Part shown: piece after piece, positions 1 to 7,334 of the stretch
Layout of the letters: every line of letters begins with the position of its first letter
How positions within the stretch are numbered: position 1 is the first letter of the stretch
Source: Clostridiales bacterium
GTDB taxonomy: Bacteria; Bacillota; Clostridia; Oscillospirales; Oscillospiraceae
Reading direction: 5' to 3'
DNA: 56,332 nucleotides
NCBI GenBank assembly: GCA_021203325.1
Contig: JAJQBL010000047.1
Span: 1-56,332 of the forward strand
Made by a program: the position numbers and the translations under genes
Notes under the pieces: model-generated
The model's input: only the letters and a program-made list of their open reading frames with translations
What the model was told of the DNA's origin: nothing
Databases searched by the model: none

Positions 1-445
1 TAAGTATCGTATAACCTACAGCACTACTTGAGGTACTGGTAGAGCTACGGCTTATGGTTCCACCATTTACAATTAAGGTACCGCCAACTTTAACGCTTAT
101 AGCATAAGAATAACCAGATGTATTAGTCTGTGTTATCGTTCCTCCGCCTGCGGTGTCGTTGATGGTCAAAGTCATCCCTGAATTCACAACAAAGGCACCT
201 GCACTTAAGGTCGATGTTATTGTGTGCCCATTCAAATCTATTGTTAAATCGTCTGTTAATTGGCACTGCGAAGACAGCGTTACGTCACAAGTAAGCCTGT
301 ACGTCCCGCTCGTAGGCAATGAAGTGCTAGTGCTCCAATCAGTATAAGTCTCATCCGCCGCCAATGCGGTGGGCATCGTCAAACTGACCAGCATCGCGAA
401 GGCCAAAACCCACGCAAGAATCCGGCTTTTCTTTCCTCCGAACAT
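1..445 (-). CDS. Secreted surface protein, N-terminal part (runs off the window)
   Basis: The ATG at 445 is preceded by AGGAGGTATC at 451-460, a strong ribosome site. About 148 codons are visible and the gene continues past base 1. The first ~29 residues form a classic Sec signal peptide (basic start with GGKKSR, hydrophobic core, cleavage after ALAA). The mature part is rich in Thr, Ser and Gly, with motifs such as TIDLNGHTIT, TINDTAGGGTI and LIVNGGTIS. These resemble the repeating strands of right-handed beta-helix surface proteins often found with SLH or Ig-like domains in gut Clostridia. The C-terminal anchor is outside the window, so the family is inferred only. No convincing promoter lies directly upstream; the nearest candidate is inside the putative invertible segment at 781-927. 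It may be a phase-variable adhesin or polysaccharide-binding protein. Confidence 0.75.
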   Translation of the reverse strand, partial: MFGGKKSRILAWVLAFAMLVSLTMPTALAADETYTDWSTSTSLPTSGTYRLTCDVTLSSQCQLTDDLTIDLNGHTITSTLSAGAFVVNSGMTLTINDTAGGGTITQTNTSGYSYAISVKVGGTLIVNGGTISRSSTSTSSSAVGYTIL

Positions 446-460
446 TTAAAGATACCTCCT

Positions 461-769
461 TAGATTTTTAAATTTTCGTTTTGTTGTAAACAGGGCCGCT
501 GTCGTGCGGGCGCCCCGTTTCTCTCCTGAAACCTTCCGCTTTTTCGCAAATGGGAACACACCAATTCCTGAATCAGCATCACCCTCACTCTTCTCTCCCA
601 CAGGAGCCGCAGGCGCCCGCTGTGAGGCGTATGTTCCGCTGGAGCGCAGCCCTTTCTCATCATATTTCATGACAATACACGTCTGTTTTCCCCCACAGAA
701 CAGCTGTGCGTCCGGTTCTTCCCGCAGCGCGGTGTATACTCCCGCTGCGCTGCTTCTGTTATCCTGATG
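461..769 (-). other. Long untranslated leader of the surface protein gene
   Basis: This stretch between the surface gene and the left recombination-like site holds no open frame with coding character. I see no clear sigma-A promoter reading toward the surface gene; a TTTACA at 484-489 (minus strand) has no acceptable -10. If the gene is driven from the inverted segment, this would be a leader of roughly 370 bases. Confidence 0.4.
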
Positions 770-789
770 CAGGAAGGTTTACCTTCCTG
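770..789. repeat. Dyad site A, left putative recombination site
   Basis: Nine-base arms (770-778 and 781-789; CAGGAAGGT / ACCTTCCTG) flank the central dinucleotide TT at 779-780. The matching site at 921-936 has the same seven-base inner arms but AA in the centre, so the crossover dinucleotides are in inverted orientation. A pair of short dyads with a two-base asymmetric core is the layout used by serine invertases of the Hin/Gin type. The outer flanks (GATGC and CTGTCGG) match in direct orientation, which is an unresolved complication. Confidence 0.6.
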
Positions 790-927
790 TCGGGCAGTCT
801 CCGCCCCATCGGCCATGCAATTTTTTCTGCGTTTTCATCGAATAAGTGCTTGTGTTTTGCGGCATTGTGTATTATAATGAGTCATGAGAATGTGTGCCCT
901 GATGAATATTCAGCGATGCGGGAAGGT
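781..927. other. Putative invertible promoter segment
   Basis: About 149 bp lie between the centres of the two dyad sites. The segment is AT-richer than its surroundings and carries a promoter-like sequence but no gene. Together with the adjacent serine recombinase and the promoterless surface gene, it has the layout of a phase-variation switch. Inversion itself cannot be seen from one sequence. Confidence 0.5.
850..878 (+). promoter_or_regulatory. Sigma-A-like promoter inside the putative invertible segment
   Basis: TTGTGT at 850-855, a 17-base spacer, and a perfect TATAAT at 873-878, reading rightward and away from the surface gene. The -10 lies in the palindrome ATTATAAT, so a TATAAT also exists on the minus strand at 876-871, but its -35 (GGCACA with a 16-base spacer) is poorer. 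The present orientation is therefore probably, not certainly, OFF for the surface gene. Confidence 0.5.
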
Positions 928-936
928 AAACCTTCC
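921..936. repeat. Dyad site B, right putative recombination site
   Basis: Seven-base arms GGAAGGT (921-927) and ACCTTCC (930-936) flank the central dinucleotide AA at 928-929. Read on the minus strand, the 18 bases from 938 to 921 are identical to 770-787 of site A. The site lies about 100 bp beyond the stop codon of the serine recombinase gene. Confidence 0.6.
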
Positions 937-977
937 TGTCGGCAGACGCGGTAGCGCGCCGCGCATCCGGGCCAAAC

Positions 978-1005
978 CGCCGCCGAATGTGCGGCGTTTC
1001 TTTCT
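978..1005 (+). terminator. Small terminator facing the putative invertible promoter
   Basis: CGCCGC (978-983) pairs with GCGGCG (991-996) around a seven-base loop and is followed by TTTCTTTCT. It would stop transcripts leaving the invertible segment rightward before they run antisense through the recombinase gene. Confidence 0.45.
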
Positions 1006-1032
1006 GCCGCTGAGGCCGCGTGACCCCCCTTC

Positions 1033-1632
1033 TCATCCCGTGCCCTCGTACCGCTGGGCGCGGTACCGGAACGAGGACACGGGCATGCCGCACTTCCTTG
1101 CCACGTTGGCGCAGGTGCTTTCGCCGGACTTCCACTGCCTGTACCAGTAGTCAAAGTTGTCGGGCAGCGGAGCGGGGATTCTGCCGCACCAGACGCCCCG
1201 GGCCTTCGCGGCGGCGATGCCCTCCGCCTGACGCTGACGGATGTTTGTCCGCTCGTTTTCCGCCACGAAGGAGAGCACTTGCAGGACAATGTCCGAAACA
1301 AAGGTGCCCACAAGGTCTTTGCCCCGCCGGGTGTCCAGCAGCGGCATATCGATCACGCAGATGTCGATGCCTCTTTCCTTTGTGAGGACGCGCCACTGCG
1401 CCTGAATCTCCTCATAGTTGCGCCCCAGCCGGTCGATGCTCTTGATGTAGAGCAGGTCCCCCGGCTTTATTTTTTTCAGCAGACGCTGATACATGGGGCG
1501 GTCAAAGTCCTTTCCGCTCTGCTTGTCCAACAGGATATTTTTCTCAGGCACCTGCTGTTCCCGCATGGCGATCATCTGCCGGTCCTCGTTCTGTTCCTTT
1601 GTGCTGACACGCACATAACCGTAAACATTCAT
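1033..1632 (-). CDS. Serine recombinase, DNA invertase/resolvase family
   Basis: About 199 residues, the size of small invertases (Hin, Gin, Pin) and resolvases. The N-terminal resolvase domain opens with YGYVRVSTKEQ, whose serine at about residue 9 is the expected nucleophile. Further family motifs are DKQSGKDFDRP, LYIKSIDRLGRNYEEI, and an E helix with ENERTNIRQRQAEGI. A short C-terminal helix-turn-helix-like segment (STCANVARKCGMPVSSF) would bind DNA. The ATG at 1632 sits about 8 bases after GAGG; an in-frame ATG at 1638 is too close to it. It acts in the cytoplasm by double-strand cleavage at short dyad sites. The adjacent dyads at 770-789 and 921-936 are its likely substrates, which is inference. 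Confidence 0.9.
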   Translation of the reverse strand: MNVYGYVRVSTKEQNEDRQMIAMREQQVPEKNILLDKQSGKDFDRPMYQRLLKKIKPGDLLYIKSIDRLGRNYEEIQAQWRVLTKERGIDICVIDMPLLDTRRGKDLVGTFVSDIVLQVLSFVAENERTNIRQRQAEGIAAAKARGVWCGRIPAPLPDNFDYWYRQWKSGESTCANVARKCGMPVSSFRYRAQRYEGTG

Positions 1633-1847
1633 TTTCATTACCTCATTTCGTAATTGTCGCTCGCGCCTGCCGGCAGTCTGCGCTCTGACCGCTGCTGGAG
1701 TGGGGAACAACCGTCAGTAATCACCTCTTTATACAACAAAATATAACAAAAAAGAGCGCCGGAATCATTATATCTGACACTCAACTACAGTTTATGATTT
1801 TGCCTTGCTTCCTGCGGGGCCCGGAAGGCCGAAATCGGGCAGACCGC

Positions 1848-1940
1848 CCGGCCATTCCGGACGCCCGCGCCCGCTACCCGGACAGCAGCCTGGCCGATTT
1901 GTATGATGAGGCGACCATGCCGCCGGAGCTGCGCACCGCC
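1848..1940 (+). pseudogene. Decayed C-terminal fragment of a DNA methyltransferase
   Basis: Translated in frame with 1794, about 30 residues contain ARYPDSSLADLYD and TMPPELR. These match, from memory, the well-conserved C-terminal motif of large class I DNA methyltransferases (…ARA.YPDSSLADLYDPLTMPPEL.KAH…). The reading frame breaks into non-homologous sequence on both sides. No catalytic motif (NPPY) remains nearby. It suggests that a restriction or mobile module once stood beside the recombinase gene. The rest of the gap 1640-2019 holds only the DUF1002 promoter. Confidence 0.5.
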
Positions 1941-1944
1941 CCCC

Positions 1945-1972
1945 TTGCATTTTTCAAAACCTGTGTTATACT
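1945..1972 (+). promoter_or_regulatory. Promoter of the DUF1002 gene
   Basis: TTGCAT (1945-1950), a 16-base spacer, TATACT (1967-1972). The gene starts 48 bases downstream after an AGAAGGGAG ribosome site. Confidence 0.6.
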
Positions 1973-2019
1973 GAAACTGCACCTGAAAGAACACCTGCCA
2001 GAAGGGAGATTCGTATCAT

Positions 2020-2937
2020 ATGAAGAAGTGGAACAAATTCATCGCCGGGGCGCTGGCCCTGAGCATCCTGACCGCGCTGCCCACCGCCGCCCTGGCCGCC
2101 GGCGACACCGCGGAGGAAACCGTGTCCGGATACCTGATTTTGGGGGAGGACCTCAGCGACAGCCAGGAGAAAACCGTGCTGAAGCTGCTGGGCGTTTCCG
2201 ACCTCTCGGAGTACGAGGTCAGCTACACCACCCACGAGGAGGAAGAGGAGCTGTTCGGTTCCTACCTCTCCGCCTCCCTGCTGGGGACGAAGGCCCTGTC
2301 CTCCATCCTGCTGGTGCCCGCAGAGGAGGGCAGCGGCATCACCGTCACCACCTATAACATCAGCTACTGCACCGAGGAGATGTATCAGACCGCCCTGGCC
2401 GACGCGGGGGTGGCGGATGTGGAGGTCTATGTGGCGGCCCCTACCTCCCTCAGCGGCACCTGCGCCCTGGCCAGCGCCTTCAAAGCCTACTCCATCATGA
2501 CCGGTGAGGAGCTGGACGAGGACGCCACCGACGCCGCCGCGGAGGAGATCGTCACCACCGGCGAGGTGGGTGAGGCCATCGGCGACAGCGACACCGCCAC
2601 CAAGCTCATCACCGTCCTGAAGGAAAAGGCCCTGTCCGAAAATCTGAGCGAGGACGAGATCGGCGACACCCTGGACCAGCTCTGTGAAAACATGGGCGTC
2701 ACCCTGGACGACGAGCTCCGGCAGAAGATCATTGACCTGATCGTCAAGCTGCAAAACGCGGACCTTGACCTGGACACCATTAAACAGCAGGCTTCCGCCC
2801 TGTACGACTCCATCAAGTCCGAGCTGGAGAAGCTGGACGCCAGCGGGGTCACGAACGGCAGCTCCAATGCGTTTGTCGCGCTGATTCAGTCCATCGTGAA
2901 CTTCTTCAAGAGCCTGTTCAGCAACCTGTTCGGCTGA
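2020..2937 (+). CDS. DUF1002 (YpuA-like) secreted protein
   Basis: 305 residues. The N-terminus (KKW.KFIAGALALSIL…AALA) is a Sec signal peptide with cleavage near residue 26, so the protein is exported. The body matches the DUF1002 family known from Bacillus YpuA: a start around SGYLILGEDLSDSQEKT, the ALSSI segment near residue 90, then SGITVTTYNISYCTEEMYQ and VAAPTSLSGTCALAS. The C-terminal third is predicted helical, ending in a hydrophobic tail (FFKSLFSNLFG). The molecular function of the family is unknown. It has its own promoter; no terminator hairpin is obvious downstream. Confidence 0.85.
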   Translation: MKKWNKFIAGALALSILTALPTAALAAGDTAEETVSGYLILGEDLSDSQEKTVLKLLGVSDLSEYEVSYTTHEEEEELFGSYLSASLLGTKALSSILLVPAEEGSGITVTTYNISYCTEEMYQTALADAGVADVEVYVAAPTSLSGTCALASAFKAYSIMTGEELDEDATDAAAEEIVTTGEVGEAIGDSDTATKLITVLKEKALSENLSEDEIGDTLDQLCENMGVTLDDELRQKIIDLIVKLQNADLDLDTIKQQASALYDSIKSELEKLDASGVTNGSSNAFVALIQSIVNFFKSLFSNLFG

Positions 2938-3005
2938 GGGACTGCTGCGGGGGATACCGGTTAAAAAAATCTGTCACAATCCCGCCGGAAAGCGCATAAA
3001 ATCTC

Positions 3006-3034
3006 TTTACGGGTTCCCAATTCCGTGCTATAAT
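3006..3034 (+). promoter_or_regulatory. Promoter of the acyl-CoA carboxyltransferase gene
   Basis: TTTACG (3006-3011), a 17-base spacer, and a perfect TATAAT (3029-3034). The start codon is about 160 bases downstream, leaving a long leader. Confidence 0.65.
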
Positions 3035-3040
3035 AAAATT

Positions 3041-3198
3041 TGTGAACTGTTTTCATTGTCGGATATTCAGCAGCAGGGGAACGAAAACGCCCACGCCATG
3101 CGGGTACGGCAAGAACCGTCACAGTCATCTGAAATTGCGGACTGCGCAAACCAGACAGCGCAGAGTGACCGCCCCTGCCGTTAAAGGAGCTATAGAGT
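3041..3198 (+). other. Leader RNA of the carboxyltransferase gene, possible structure
   Basis: A leader of about 155 bases containing a small hairpin (CTGCGC at 3142-3147 with GCGCAG at 3158-3163). I do not recognise a known riboswitch or T-box in it, and there is no terminator-like T-run before the ribosome site AAAGGAG. Confidence 0.3.
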
Positions 3199-4716
3199 AT
3201 GGATTGCCTGCAAGAATTAGAGGAACAGCGCAAACGGCTGGTGGGCAGCGGGAACGCTGACCGCCAGCACGCAAAGGGGAAGATGACCGCCGACGAGCGG
3301 CTGGCCTACCTCTTTGATAAAGACACCTTCCTGGAGATGAATACCTTCCAGAACCGGGGCCAGGGGCTGGAAAAGCCGGTGGCCCGGGACGGCGTCATCG
3401 CCGGCTACGGCAAAATCAACGGCCGCTACGCCTACGCCTACGCCCAGGACTTCACCATTCAGGGGGGCAGCCTGTCCGCCTCCAACGCCCGGAAAATCAT
3501 CGAAGCCCAGAAGGCGGCCCAGAAGGCCGGGGTGCCCATTATCGGCCTGATGGACTCCGGCGGCGCGAAGATTCAGGAGGGCATCGAGGCGCTGGCCCAG
3601 TACGGCAGCATTTTCTATAACAACGTCCAGTCCTCCGGCCACATTCCCCAGATCACCGCCATCATGGGCCCCTGCGCCGGCGGCGCGTCCTATTCCCCCG
3701 CCCTGCAGGACTTTATCTTCTTCGTGGAGGGCACCGGCGAGATGTTCGTCACTGGCCCCGGCGTGGTGAAGGAGGTCATCGGTGAGGACATCACCATGCA
3801 GGAGCTGGGCGGCGTGGACGTCCATATGCGGAAGAACGGCGTGGCCCACGTCCGGGCCAAGGACGACAAGGAGTGCCTGGACAAGATCCGCAACCTGCTG
3901 AGCTACCTCCCCCAGAACAGCAATGAAACGGCCCCCCTGAACAAGAAGTTCAAGGCCCGCTGGCAGCGGGGCATTGAGAGCGTTGTGCCGGAGAACAAGC
4001 GCAAGATCTACGACGTGAAGCGGGTGCTGGACTATCTGGCGGACACGGAATCCCTGTACGAGATCGAGCCGGAGTTCGCCGCCAACATCGTCACTGCCTT
4101 TGGCCGGGTGAACGGCCAGAGCGTGGGCTTCGTGGCCAACCAGCCCGCCGTCATCGGCGGCTGCCTGGACGTGAACGCCAGCTGCAAGGCGGCCCGGTTC
4201 ATCCGCACCTGCGACGCCTTCAACATCCCCCTGGTGACGCTGGTGGATGTGCCCGGCTTCTTCCCCGGCAGCGACCAGGAGCATAACGGCATCATCCGCC
4301 ACGGGGCCAAAATGTTGTACGCCTACTCCGAGGCGAAGGTGCCCAAAATCACCCTGGTGCTCCGCAAGGCCTACGGCGGCGCCTACATCGCCATGTGCAG
4401 CAAGGGCCTGGGGGCGGACATCGTGTGGGCCTGGCCCTACGCCGAAATCGCGGTGATGGGCGCGGAAGGCGCGGTCAAGATCATCAACAAGAAGGAAATC
4501 AAGGCCGCCGGAGACCGGAAGGCCGAGGTGCTGAAGGAAAAGACCGACGAATACACCCGCATCCACCTGAACCCCTATGTGGGGGCCAAGCTGGGCTATA
4601 TCGACGATGTGATTCAGCCCCAGGACACCCGCCGTATGCTGGAGAAGGCGCTGGAAGCCTACACCGCCATGGGCATCGGCCGGGAGAAGCCCCACCACGG
4701 CAATATTCCACTGTAA
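3199..4716 (+). CDS. Acyl-CoA carboxylase/decarboxylase, carboxyltransferase (beta/MmdA-type) subunit
   Basis: 505 residues, the usual length for propionyl-CoA carboxylase beta and methylmalonyl-CoA decarboxylase alpha subunits. Two crotonase-fold halves are visible. The N half has LMDSGGAKIQEG and MGPCAGGASYSPALQDF, which form an acyl-CoA pocket and oxyanion hole. The C half has VPGFFPGSDQEHNGIIRHGA, then RKAYGGAYIAMCSKGLGAD and AVMGAEGAVKII. The enzyme moves CO2 between carboxybiotin and an acyl-CoA in the cytoplasm. No biotin carboxyl carrier, biotin carboxylase or sodium-pump subunit is nearby, so carboxylase versus decarboxylase and the substrate remain open. ATG after AAAGGAG with a 10-base spacing. 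Confidence 0.88.
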   Translation: MDCLQELEEQRKRLVGSGNADRQHAKGKMTADERLAYLFDKDTFLEMNTFQNRGQGLEKPVARDGVIAGYGKINGRYAYAYAQDFTIQGGSLSASNARKIIEAQKAAQKAGVPIIGLMDSGGAKIQEGIEALAQYGSIFYNNVQSSGHIPQITAIMGPCAGGASYSPALQDFIFFVEGTGEMFVTGPGVVKEVIGEDITMQELGGVDVHMRKNGVAHVRAKDDKECLDKIRNLLSYLPQNSNETAPLNKKFKARWQRGIESVVPENKRKIYDVKRVLDYLADTESLYEIEPEFAANIVTAFGRVNGQSVGFVANQPAVIGGCLDVNASCKAARFIRTCDAFNIPLVTLVDVPGFFPGSDQEHNGIIRHGAKMLYAYSEAKVPKITLVLRKAYGGAYIAMCSKGLGADIVWAWPYAEIAVMGAEGAVKIINKKEIKAAGDRKAEVLKEKTDEYTRIHLNPYVGAKLGYIDDVIQPQDTRRMLEKALEAYTAMGIGREKPHHGNIPL

Positions 4717-4736
4717 TTCCTTTTATAACAAAAATA

Positions 4737-4776
4737 AACCGACCCTGGAAAAAATTTCCGTCCGGGGTCGGTTTTT
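4737..4776 (+). terminator. Intrinsic terminator after the carboxyltransferase gene
   Basis: AACCGACCCTGG pairs with CCGGGGTCGGTT, followed by a T-run. Confidence 0.85.
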
Positions 4777-4780
4777 ATCG

Positions 4781-4809
4781 TTGCACTCGCAGGGACACTG
4801 TGGTATAAT
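4781..4809 (+). promoter_or_regulatory. Promoter of the lipoprotein-sigma fusion gene
   Basis: TTGCAC (4781-4786), a 17-base spacer, TATAAT (4804-4809); close to the sigma-A consensus. Confidence 0.75.
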
Positions 4810-4871
4810 GAAAATACGATTTGCATAAGTCTCGTTTGTTTTGAACGAGAAGACGGGAAACGGAGGGCAGC

Positions 4872-7334
4872 ATGATGAAGCGATACAGAAGATTCCTTCT
4901 GGTGGGGGCGCTGTGCGCCGCGCTGCTCCTGCTGTCCGGCTGCGGACGGGTGGCCACCGGCGGCGAACTGCCCGCCGCCCCGGTGTCCGCCTCGGCGTCC
5001 CCGTCGGCGTCCTCCGGGTCCTCCGCCGTCCCGCCGGAGGTGGAACCGGAGGAGGAGCCGGGGGAGGAGAACGCCTTCTCCATCAGCGGCCTGACCCTGC
5101 CCGGTGAGGCGGCGGAGGGGTCCGACGGCGACGTGGTGCTGTGGGCCAGGCTGGCCGGGGATGCGGAGACGGAGGAGGGGTATTTCACCCTGTCCCAGCT
5201 CTACGACCTGTCGGACGGCAAACTGGTGGCCCTGTACAGCCTGTCCGACGGGCAGATCAACCTCCCCGGCTTCGAGGGGGACGCCTGGGATATTGCCACC
5301 GTCCGGGAGTATCTGGCCGTCTACGACTGGGAGACCGGCCGGGTGGAGGAGATCGTGAGCCTGCCGGAGTCCAGCCAGATCAGCTTCTCCTATGTGGAGC
5401 AAAGCGGTAGCCTGCTGTGGAGCTGGACGCAGAACCCGGACGGCACCCTGACCGCCCTGTGCTATGACGGCGGGCTGAACCAGGTGACCGGATTGACGTG
5501 CAGCGGTGTGCTGTTCGGCTCCGTCACCAGGGACGGCAGCCGGCTCTACTACGTGGAGGACGGCACCCTGATGTGCCGCGCCACGGACGGCAGCGATGAG
5601 GGGGCGGCGGTGCCCCTGGAGCGGCACTTTTCCCCCAGCTACCTGGAGGGGATTTTCTACGGGGAGGAGGATGACCGGTACGCCGTCCTCTACGGCATGG
5701 CCGGGGATTTGCAGTATTACGACGCCGTGGTGAACCTGGACACGGGGGAGTTCCTGTATCTCCGGGAGAACGGGGCGGCCACCCTGTACACGGACAACGG
5801 TGTGCTGATTGCCAACACCGCCTCTCTGGAGGAGAATGACACCGCCTATACCGTCTTTTCCGGTCAGGAGCCTGCCACCTACGCCTGGAGCCGGGAGGAG
5901 TCCATCTCCCTGGAGGTGTTGTCCAACCGGCAGCTGCTGTTCTACGAGACGGAGCAGGGCGAGGATGGGGCCACGGTGCGCCTGGGCCTGTACGACCGGG
6001 AGCACAACCCGGTCAGCAGCACCAGCTTCACCGTGGAGGAACAATATGTCTGGCTGTACGGCACCCCCATCGTACTGCCGGAGGAGAACGCGCTGCTGAT
6101 TCCGGTTCAAGGGGAGTCCCTGGACCTGTACTTCTACCGGTGGGACTATACCGACGACGGCGGCACACTGGAGGGGCTGGAGGTATCCGAGGCGGTCTAC
6201 GCCGACCCCATGATCGCCGACGTGACGGACCGCTGGGACCCCGCCTATTTCCAGCCGGAGGACTGCCCGGCGGAGCTGGCGGACCTGCGGGCCAGGGCGG
6301 ACGAACTGGAGGAGGAATATGGCCTGACCATTTATATTTCTGACGAGTGCCGGAACTTCCTGGGCAGCTATGCCATCACCGACCTGTCCGACCATGACAC
6401 GGTGGCCTATGCCCTGGAGATATTGGAGGAGGAGCTGGCCAAGTATCCGGAGGACTTCTTCCGGCAGTTTGAGGACCAGTGGCTGGAGGGCATCGAGCTG
6501 TACCTGGCCGGCACCATCATCGGCATTGGGGACGGGGTGCTGGACTATGCCGGGGGCCTGCAAACCACCAAGGGCGGCTCCATCGTCCTGGCGGTGGACT
6601 GCTGCGTCCCGGAGGACCTGCGCACCGCTCTGCACCATGAGATCAGCCACGCCATTGAGATTCACCTGATGTTCAGCGACGCAGGAGGGGTGGATGAGGC
6701 GGTTTGGAACGAGCTGAACCCCTCCTCCCAGCAGTTCGGGGACTGCTACACCTATTCCTATGAAACCTTCGGCTACGAGACCTTCTATGGCTTTGTCTAC
6801 GACCTGACCACCAGCAAAAATGTCTACTTCATCGACACCTACAGTCTGACCTTCCCCACGGAGGACCGGGCGCGGCTCTTTGAAAACGTGATGAGCGGCC
6901 GCAGCACCGTGGATTGGGCTTCCTGCCCCAACCTGCGGGCCTGGAACGCCATGCCCCCGGAAAAGCCGGACATCCTCTCCGCCTTTCTGGGCCGCATCAC
7001 CCGGAACCTGTCCCTGGACCGCTACCGCCGCCGCCACGCCGCCAAGCGGGGCGGCGGGCTGGAGGCTATCGACCTGGAGCTGGACGATTGCAGCGCCGGC
7101 CCTGGGCTGGACAGCCACCTGGACGCCATCGCCACGGCGGAGGCCATCTCCGCCTTCCTCCGTGCCTCCGACCAGACCACCAGGGTGATCTTCCTGCGGC
7201 GCTACTGGTACGCCGATTCCATTCAGGAGATCGCCCGGCGGTACAACATCAGCGAGAGCAAGGTGAAGTCGCTGTTGTACCGCAGCCGGAAGCGGCTGCG
7301 CCGGTATCTGGAAGAGGAGGGCATTTCGGTATGA
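4872..7334 (+). CDS. Chimera: lipoprotein with HExxH metallopeptidase-like domain fused to a truncated sigma-70 factor
   Basis: 820 residues in one open frame. The N-terminus is a lipoprotein signal (LLLLSGC lipobox, lipid-modified Cys at about 24). Then come a Ser/Pro/Glu-rich linker, a long beta-rich (propeller-like) region, and at about 589-593 the motif HEISH with a following NELNP, as in zinc metallopeptidases. From about residue 689 (RAWNAMPPEKP) the sequence changes abruptly to the second half of an ECF-like sigma-70 factor: FLGRITRNLSLDRYRRR, FLRRYWYADSIQEIARRYN, and a region-4 helix-turn-helix SESKVKSLLYRSRKRL. Sigma region 2 is missing except its last residues. The junction (about 6930-6945, around CTGCGGGCC) looks like a deletion that joined two neighbouring genes. 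As read, the sigma part would be exported and useless. ATG at 4872 or 4875 after GGAGGG. Confidence 0.75.
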   Translation: MMKRYRRFLLVGALCAALLLLSGCGRVATGGELPAAPVSASASPSASSGSSAVPPEVEPEEEPGEENAFSISGLTLPGEAAEGSDGDVVLWARLAGDAETEEGYFTLSQLYDLSDGKLVALYSLSDGQINLPGFEGDAWDIATVREYLAVYDWETGRVEEIVSLPESSQISFSYVEQSGSLLWSWTQNPDGTLTALCYDGGLNQVTGLTCSGVLFGSVTRDGSRLYYVEDGTLMCRATDGSDEGAAVPLERHFSPSYLEGIFYGEEDDRYAVLYGMAGDLQYYDAVVNLDTGEFLYLRENGAATLYTDNGVLIANTASLEENDTAYTVFSGQEPATYAWSREESISLEVLSNRQLLFYETEQGEDGATVRLGLYDREHNPVSSTSFTVEEQYVWLYGTPIVLPEENALLIPVQGESLDLYFYRWDYTDDGGTLEGLEVSEAVYADPMIADVTDRWDPAYFQPEDCPAELADLRARADELEEEYGLTIYISDECRNFLGSYAITDLSDHDTVAYALEILEEELAKYPEDFFRQFEDQWLEGIELYLAGTIIGIGDGVLDYAGGLQTTKGGSIVLAVDCCVPEDLRTALHHEISHAIEIHLMFSDAGGVDEAVWNELNPSSQQFGDCYTYSYETFGYETFYGFVYDLTTSKNVYFIDTYSLTFPTEDRARLFENVMSGRSTVDWASCPNLRAWNAMPPEKPDILSAFLGRITRNLSLDRYRRRHAAKRGGGLEAIDLELDDCSAGPGLDSHLDAIATAEAISAFLRASDQTTRVIFLRRYWYADSIQEIARRYNISESKVKSLLYRSRKRLRRYLEEEGISV

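Noticed and set aside
770-936. The GGAAGGT…ACCTTCC repeats as the start of a CRISPR array
   Set aside because: Only two units, each itself palindromic and about 150 bases apart; no third repeat, no spacer regularity and no cas genes.
1785-1994. Minus-strand small frame between the recombinase and the DUF1002 gene
   Set aside because: No ribosome site or homology; the opposite strand carries the methyltransferase-like peptide.
3217-4698. Long open frame on the minus strand (493 codons) opposite the carboxyltransferase gene
   Set aside because: It is a shadow of GC-rich codons: His/Val/Gly/Leu-rich, no family motifs, no ribosome site, while the plus-strand frame has clear carboxyltransferase motifs.
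4659-7118. An 819-codon minus-strand frame opposite the lipoprotein-sigma gene
   Set aside because: Antisense shadow without signal peptide, motifs or ribosome site; it would also cross the terminator at 4737-4776.
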